Below the pieces are notes generated by a model. It saw only the letters and a list, made by a program, of their open reading frames with translations. It was not told the origin of the DNA and searched no databases. From contig CAYJGR010000024.1 in the NCBI GenBank assembly GCA_964370005.1, positions 1 through 27,326 of the forward strand: DNA of 27,326 nucleotides. Direction: 5' to 3'. The position numbers and the translations under genes are program-made. The DNA comes from Heteroruminococcus sp964370005. Its GTDB lineage: Bacteria > Bacillota > Clostridia > Oscillospirales > Ruminococcaceae. Position 1 is the first letter of the stretch, and each line of letters begins with the position of its first letter. Positions 23,286 through 27,326 of the stretch are shown here, in pieces.

Positions 23286-24317
23286 ATGTTATTTTTCAGA
23301 GATGATTACAGCGATGGGGCTTGCCCCGAAATTTTACAGGCGCTCACCGCCTCCAATCATGCCCGCCAACTCGGCTATGGCAACGATGAGCACAGCCGTC
23401 ACGCCTGCGCCATGATTAAAGAGCTGCTCGGGCAAAGCGCTCGTGATGCCATGGTGCATCTGCTTGTGGGGGGAACTCAAACCAATCGCATTGCCCTGAC
23501 GGCTTTTTTGCGACCCATTGAGGCGGTACTATCAGCCGATACAGGGCATATCGCCACCCACGAGACCGGTGCAATCGAGGCATCGGGGCACAAGGTTATA
23601 GAAATCCCCACCCCCGACGGCAAACTCACCCCCGCACTTCTCTCCCCCGCTGTCGAGGAGCATACAAACGAACATATGGTACTCCCCCGCCTTGTGTACA
23701 TATCAAATTCCACCGAGCTTGGCACGGTTTACAACAAATCCGAGCTGACCGCACTGAGGGGATTTTGTGATGAGCATGGTCTGTATCTCTATCTGGACGG
23801 CGCACGTCTGCCTGTGGCACTGTGCAGTAAGGATTGCGACTTGACCCTGCCCGATGTCGCCGAGTTATGCGACGCCTTTTATCTTGGCGGCACAAAAAAC
23901 GGCGGAATGATGGGCGAGGCACTTGTGGTGCTAAACCCCTGCCTGCGGGACAACCTGCGCTACTACATAAAGCAAAACGGCGCACTACTTGCCAAGGGGC
24001 GTTTTTTAGGTATACAGTTTGAAACACTTTTGCGGGATAATTTATATATGCATCTGGCCACCAAAGCCAACAATGCGGCCAAGCTCATGGCACAGGGAGC
24101 GACCGCCCTCGGCTATGAACTTGCCTACCCCTGTCAGACCAATACGGTGTTCCTTTTGCTCGACCCCACGCTTCACGAAGAGCTGAAAAACCACTGCCAC
24201 TATGTCACATTCGGACAGATTGACGGCAAAATAATAGCCCGCTTTGTCGCCTCATTTTGCACCACCACCGAGGATGTAGACAGCTTTATTTCCCTATTAA
24301 AACAGTTTTCAGCATAA
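23286..24317 (+). CDS. Low-specificity L-threonine aldolase / beta-eliminating lyase family
   Basis: A PLP fold-type I enzyme of 343 aa; family members cleave L-threonine or L-allo-threonine to glycine and acetaldehyde. Visible features are FRDDYSDGACPEIL at the N-terminus, the QLGYGNDEHS loop, LLVGGTQTNRIALTAFLRP cofactor region, the HETGAIEASGHKV segment, LDGARLPVALC (Asp and Arg at the PLP ring) and the Schiff-base lysine K204 in YLGGTKNGG. The subgroup is the Clostridia-type protein usually annotated as threonine aldolase or aminotransferase V-like; activity on other beta-hydroxy amino acids is possible. AGGTG lies just upstream of the ATG. An intrinsic terminator follows directly. Confidence 0.88.
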   Translation: MLFFRDDYSDGACPEILQALTASNHARQLGYGNDEHSRHACAMIKELLGQSARDAMVHLLVGGTQTNRIALTAFLRPIEAVLSADTGHIATHETGAIEASGHKVIEIPTPDGKLTPALLSPAVEEHTNEHMVLPRLVYISNSTELGTVYNKSELTALRGFCDEHGLYLYLDGARLPVALCSKDCDLTLPDVAELCDAFYLGGTKNGGMMGEALVVLNPCLRDNLRYYIKQNGALLAKGRFLGIQFETLLRDNLYMHLATKANNAAKLMAQGATALGYELAYPCQTNTVFLLLDPTLHEELKNHCHYVTFGQIDGKIIARFVASFCTTTEDVDSFISLLKQFSA

Positions 24318-24322
24318 AACAG

Positions 24323-24355
24323 TCCCGCAGGTATTATATATACTTGCGGGATTTT
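24323..24355 (+). terminator. Intrinsic terminator, possibly bidirectional
   Basis: TCCCGCAGGTA (24323-24333) pairs with TACTTGCGGGA (24341-24351), 11 bp with one G-U, followed by TTTT. It ends the GNAT/threonine-aldolase transcript. The stop codon of the minus-strand gene (24354-24356) overlaps its T-tract, so the hairpin lies immediately past that gene as well; on that strand it is followed by GACTGTTTTATG. Confidence 0.88.
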
Positions 24356-24809
24356 AGCTTGGGAGCAGGTCGGTATGGATGATATTTTCCCCCACGAGCG
24401 AGGGGCGCAGGGAACACTTTACATCCAATACACAGCGGGCATGGCGGGTTAGATAGCGATAATCCACCCCGGGGGCGAGGCGGTCGAGCACCACAAGGTC
24501 GTACTGCCCGAGAGTGGCGGGAGTTAGCCTATTTATGCCACGGTTGCGCATACCATCGCATTCATATTCACTGATGCGCGGGTCATAAAAATCCACCCAT
24601 GCCCCCTGATCTCTCAAACTACGAATGGTGCATGGAGGGTCGTCGTGGCAGTGCCTCATATTCTCCCCGCATCCGATACCCAGCACCAACACCCGACTAT
24701 CGGATATTTGTTTACCATTTTGATTTAGATAGGCATTTGCCCGACGCACTGCGGGGGAATGCATCTGTGTATAGCCCATCAAGTTTTGATTTGCGGTTTG
24801 CTCCTGCAC
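24354..24809 (-). CDS. Stand-alone UDP-sugar dehydrogenase C-terminal-domain-like protein
   Basis: About 151 residues resembling only the C-terminal UDP-binding domain of the UDP-glucose/GDP-mannose/UDP-HexNAc dehydrogenase family (WbpA/TviB type). The matching blocks are the helix SPAVRRANAYLNQNGK, strand RVLVLGIGCGENMR, TIRSLRDQGAWVDFYDPRIS, LTPATLGQYDLVVLDR and HARCVLDVK. The NAD-binding N-terminal domain and the active-site Cys domain are absent; a TAA sits in frame just upstream (near 24830), so this is not simply a mis-called start. The RESPA-like motif of active enzymes reads HDDPPCT. GTG 24809 has GGAGGG at a 6-nt spacing; an ATG at 24815 directly abuts that RBS and is the alternative. 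It is either a remnant or a free-standing nucleotide-sugar-binding protein. Confidence 0.65.
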   Translation of the reverse strand: MQEQTANQNLMGYTQMHSPAVRRANAYLNQNGKQISDSRVLVLGIGCGENMRHCHDDPPCTIRSLRDQGAWVDFYDPRISEYECDGMRNRGINRLTPATLGQYDLVVLDRLAPGVDYRYLTRHARCVLDVKCSLRPSLVGENIIHTDLLPS

Positions 24810-24915
24810 GCACATCCCTCCAATCGAGTTTTTTTATTCGAGCTTAGTGTGTACAAAATGAAAAAAAATATAAATAAGAATCACAGGAAAAGTTTGAAAA
24901 AATACAACAATTAAG

Positions 24916-24944
24916 TGGCACAAAATCTCCTAATATGTTACAAT
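24916..24944 (+). promoter_or_regulatory. Extended -10 promoter for glmM
   Basis: TACAAT (24939-24944) with TG at 24936-24937 forms an extended -10. The hexamer 17 bp upstream, TGGCAC (24916-24921), is a poor -35 match. The leader to the glmM ATG is about 48 nt. Confidence 0.5.
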
Positions 24945-24997
24945 AATCAAACAATGTTTTGGGCATACAGCCCTTTAAAAATGAAAAGGTGGTTTTT

Positions 24998-26356
24998 ATG
25001 GGTAGATTATTTGGGACAGATGGTGTCAGAGGAATTGCAAACGAGGATATAAGTTGTGAGCTGGCTACGAACATAGGGCGAGGCCTTGGCATGATACTAC
25101 AGCAGCGCCATGGCCGCCGTCCCACGGTGCTCATGGCACGTGATACGCGCATCTCGGGTGAGATGTTAGATGCGGCATTGTCGGCAGGACTTTGCTCGGT
25201 GGGTGCCGATGTGGTGCGTTTAGGTGTGCTTCCCACCCCCGCCGTGGCATATCTTGTGACCACTATGGGGGCCGATGCCGGTGTGATGCTCTCGGCCTCC
25301 CACAACCCCGCCCCCTACAACGGTATAAAGATATTTGGTGGCGAGGGTTTTAAATTGACTGATGAGGAAGAAGCCGAGATAGAGGCCATCGTGTTGGACG
25401 GTGTCCACCCCTATCCCCAAAAAACCGGCGGGGAACTCGGTCGCATCACCTACAGTGAGCAGGGCATATCGGCCTATATCAACCATCTAAAAAAAGTGCC
25501 GACCTCGCCATTTGCGGGTATGCGGGTGGCGCTCGACTGTGCGAATGGCAGTGCATCGACCACAGCCCGTGAGCTTTTTGAGGGTATGGGGGCGACCTGC
25601 ACAGTGATTGGCGACAAGCCCGACGGCATGAATATAAACGAAAACTGCGGTTCCACCCATATGGAAAATTTGATGGAGCTGGTGGCCTCGGGGGATTACG
25701 ATCTGGGGCTTGCCTTTGATGGTGATGCCGACCGTTGTTTGGCGGTGGACGAGAACGGCAATATGCTCGACGGCGATCAAATCATAGCGATACTCTCCTG
25801 CCACCTCAAAGAGCAGGGCAAGCTGGCGGGTGATACCATCGTGGCCACGGTTATGAGCAACCTCGGATTTTTCAGATTTGCACAACAGCACGGTCTACAC
25901 ACCGCCACAACCGGGGTTGGCGACAGATTTGTACTTGAGAGGATGCTAAAGGATGGGTGTAGCATCGGCGGCGAGCAGTCGGGGCATGTCATTATGCTCG
26001 ATCACATGACAACCGGCGACGGCCAACTCACCGGCCTTGCCCTGATGGACGCCCTGCGTCACAGTGGCAAAGAACTGAGTGAACTTGCCGCTGTTATGAC
26101 CCGTTACCCACAGGTGCTTAAAAATATCCACGCCGACAACACCATAAAATCCAAATGGGAAAGTGACAAAACGGTGCAGAGCTGTATAAACAAGCACCAA
26201 ACTACTTTGGGCGATGATGGTCGCATACTTGTGCGCGCCTCGGGCACCGAACCGCTCATGCGCATCATGGTCGAGGGCAAGGACGAGGCACAGATAGACA
26301 AAATCGCCACCGACATCGCTGATACGATACTAAGCAGTCTTTCGGCTAAAAATTAG
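24998..26356 (+). CDS. glmM: Phosphoglucosamine mutase
   Basis: Interconverts glucosamine-6-phosphate and glucosamine-1-phosphate on the way to UDP-GlcNAc for peptidoglycan. ATG 24998 has AAGGTGG 5 nt upstream and gives the standard N-terminus MGRLFGTDGVRGIAN; an ATG at 24959 has no RBS. The 453-aa product has the phosphoserine loop MLSASHNPAPYNG (active Ser about 101), the metal loop AFDGDADRC, the sugar-binding GGEQSGHVI and the C-terminal phosphate-binding RASGTEPLMRIMVEG. GEQSGH and the short length separate it from phosphoglucomutases. The MBL gene follows 19 nt later. Confidence 0.96.
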   Translation: MGRLFGTDGVRGIANEDISCELATNIGRGLGMILQQRHGRRPTVLMARDTRISGEMLDAALSAGLCSVGADVVRLGVLPTPAVAYLVTTMGADAGVMLSASHNPAPYNGIKIFGGEGFKLTDEEEAEIEAIVLDGVHPYPQKTGGELGRITYSEQGISAYINHLKKVPTSPFAGMRVALDCANGSASTTARELFEGMGATCTVIGDKPDGMNINENCGSTHMENLMELVASGDYDLGLAFDGDADRCLAVDENGNMLDGDQIIAILSCHLKEQGKLAGDTIVATVMSNLGFFRFAQQHGLHTATTGVGDRFVLERMLKDGCSIGGEQSGHVIMLDHMTTGDGQLTGLALMDALRHSGKELSELAAVMTRYPQVLKNIHADNTIKSKWESDKTVQSCINKHQTTLGDDGRILVRASGTEPLMRIMVEGKDEAQIDKIATDIADTILSSLSAKN

Positions 26357-26375
26357 ACAATATCCAAGGAGTAAT

Positions 26376-27200
26376 ATGCAAAAAGATATCACCCTAACGC
26401 TGATTGCCAACGCCGGTGTGCTGGTTGAATATGCAGGCACGAGACTACTCATAGACGGCATACATCACAACACCGACCTGCCGTTCGACGGTCTACCGGA
26501 TGAGACCCTCGGCCCTATGCTCAGTGGCAACGGCCCCCTTGCCGATATAGATTATCTGCTGTTCACCCACAGCCACCCCGATCACTTTTCAAAAACGCTC
26601 ACAATGAGCTATCTGCAAAATAACAATGTGAAGGGATTTGTGTTTGGTGGCGAGAGCGCCACAGCTCAAGAGGTAGCCGACCACGCTGGGAGCATGGGCA
26701 TAGATTGCATAACCCCCAAACTGCAAAACGGCCGAGCCCAAACACACATTATAACAAAAGACAGCACAATGCTCACCATCACAGTGGCTGCATTTGCCCA
26801 TATGGGAGCACAATATGCCCATCGTCAGAGCTACACATTGGGGATAGACTGCGGTGGCCATCGCCTACTTTTCACCGGCGACAGCCAGCCCGACCCCGCC
26901 ACGGCCAAAAGCATAGCCGACAAGCTAAGTTGCGACACCATGCTTGTAAACCCGCTATATTATATCGACCCCAAGGGGCGTGAGATGATAGATCTACTAA
27001 GACCCAATAGCCTACTCATATACCACCTGCCAAAGGGCGACACGGCCTACAAGTCCGCAGTGGAGCGAGCAAATCGCCACCACAAAGCCAAGGCGCAGGA
27101 GCAAGGGCAAGGGCAAGAACAAGAGCGGGCACACGGCCACACCCTCCAATTTTTCGAGATGGGGGATAAAATTACGCTGACGGCTCAAGCCGAGATTTAA
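26376..27200 (+). CDS. MBL-fold (metallo-beta-lactamase superfamily) metal-dependent hydrolase
   Basis: A 274-residue cytoplasmic protein of the UlaG-like part of the superfamily: LTLIANAGVLVEYAGTRLLI leads to the metal motif FTHSHPDHF (H65, H67, D69, H70). Further ligands are probably the His in AAFAHMG, the Asp in RLLFTGDSQPD and the His in LLIYHLP. Substrate unknown. AAGGAG lies 6 nt before the ATG and the gene is 19 nt after glmM, so cotranscription is likely. Near the C-terminus a short low-complexity stretch (AKAQEQGQGQEQERAHG) is encoded by hexanucleotide repeats and looks like an expandable surface insert. Confidence 0.88.
   Translation: MQKDITLTLIANAGVLVEYAGTRLLIDGIHHNTDLPFDGLPDETLGPMLSGNGPLADIDYLLFTHSHPDHFSKTLTMSYLQNNNVKGFVFGGESATAQEVADHAGSMGIDCITPKLQNGRAQTHIITKDSTMLTITVAAFAHMGAQYAHRQSYTLGIDCGGHRLLFTGDSQPDPATAKSIADKLSCDTMLVNPLYYIDPKGREMIDLLRPNSLLIYHLPKGDTAYKSAVERANRHHKAKAQEQGQGQEQERAHGHTLQFFEMGDKITLTAQAEI
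27095..27124 (+). repeat. Hexanucleotide tandem repeat inside the MBL-fold gene
   Basis: Five imperfect 6-bp units: GCAGGA, GCAAGG, GCAAGG, GCAAGA, ACAAGA. They encode alternating Gln with Glu or Gly. Six-base units keep the reading frame, so copy-number change would alter only the length of this loop. Confidence 0.75.
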
Positions 27201-27222
27201 GCGCAAAAAAACCAAAAAAATG

Positions 27223-27251
27223 TTGACAACGCCGCCATGTAGTGATATAAT
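27223..27251 (+). promoter_or_regulatory. Consensus sigma-A promoter for the tRNA gene
   Basis: Perfect TTGACA (27223-27228), 17-bp spacer, perfect TATAAT (27246-27251). The start near 27258 leaves only about 7 nt before the mature tRNA 5' end, as expected for a strong stable-RNA promoter. Confidence 0.93.
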
Positions 27252-27264
27252 TTGTAGGTCATAT

Positions 27265-27326
27265 GCGGATGTGGCGGAATTGGCAGACGCGCTAGATTCA
27301 GGTTCTAGTGAGGTTAAATTCGTGCA
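27265..27326 (+). tRNA. tRNA-Leu (anticodon CAG), 3' end beyond the window
   Basis: The acceptor 5' strand GCGGATG is followed by T-G and a D-arm GGCGGAATTGGCAGACGC typical of tRNA-Leu. The anticodon arm CTAGA-TTCAGGT-TCTAG has CAG at positions 34-36 (reads CUG). The beginning of a long class II variable arm (GTGAGG...) runs to the window end. The T-arm and acceptor 3' strand lie outside. Confidence 0.93.

Noticed and set aside
24916..24930. TGGCAC resembling a sigma-54 -24 element before glmM
   Set aside because: No TTGC -12 element at the required spacing; an extended sigma-A -10 explains the promoter better.
1..27326. CRISPR array, insertion sequence, integrase, prophage or attachment site
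   Set aside because: No regularly spaced repeats, no transposase or recombinase motif, and no paired direct repeats flanking the AT-rich islet were seen.

Overview
The window looks like chromosomal DNA from an anaerobic, probably gut-associated Clostridia member (Oscillospiraceae-like). That placement is inferred from gene content and order, AGGAGG-type ribosome binding sites, sigma-A promoters, several TTG starts and a PASTA kinase; no rRNA is present to confirm it. Most of the window is a conserved Firmicutes housekeeping block.

Left part (1-5000). The window opens with the last 35 residues of a membrane pyrophosphatase. An AT-rich islet follows: a consensus-like promoter, about 170 nt of structured non-coding RNA, a strong intrinsic terminator, and a 195-residue protein resembling PBECR4-type (Barnase/EndoU/colicin/RelE-like) nucleases, closed by a second terminator. 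On the minus strand come a small unknown protein, a metallophosphoesterase relative that has lost several metal ligands, and metY (O-acetylhomoserine sulfhydrylase). Divergent from metY is dacF, a D,D-carboxypeptidase.

Central operon (5078-20129). One strong promoter precedes yicC, a 53-residue membrane microprotein carrying the GADGPT motif of Na+-pumping decarboxylase beta subunits, remA, gmk, rpoZ, coaBC, priA, def, fmt, a YugP-type protease, rsmB, rlmN, the PP2C phosphatase and PASTA kinase pair, rsgA and thiN. Most genes overlap or nearly touch. The block joins RNA turnover, nucleotide and CoA supply, replication restart, formyl-methionine handling, rRNA modification, ribosome assembly and cell-wall signalling. 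Internal breaks are the coaBC leader, which has two mutually exclusive RNA folds around its ribosome binding site, and an extended -10 promoter before the yugP-like gene.

Right part (20130-27326). There is an AEC transporter, a TtcA-like tRNA thiolase, a minus-strand two-gene cassette (ribbon-helix-helix protein plus SLOG-fold protein), a repeat-bearing intergenic region, an SSAT-like acetyltransferase, a threonine-aldolase-like PLP enzyme, an isolated C-terminal domain of a UDP-sugar dehydrogenase (minus strand), glmM, a metallo-beta-lactamase-fold hydrolase, and the start of a tRNA-Leu(CAG) behind a perfect consensus promoter.

The best candidates for something undescribed are the RNA-terminator-nuclease islet (resembling a type III toxin-antitoxin layout), the GADGPT microprotein, the coaBC leader switch, the degenerate metallophosphoesterase, the RHH-SLOG pair and the stand-alone dehydrogenase domain. 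All family assignments come from motif recognition by eye; no database search was run.
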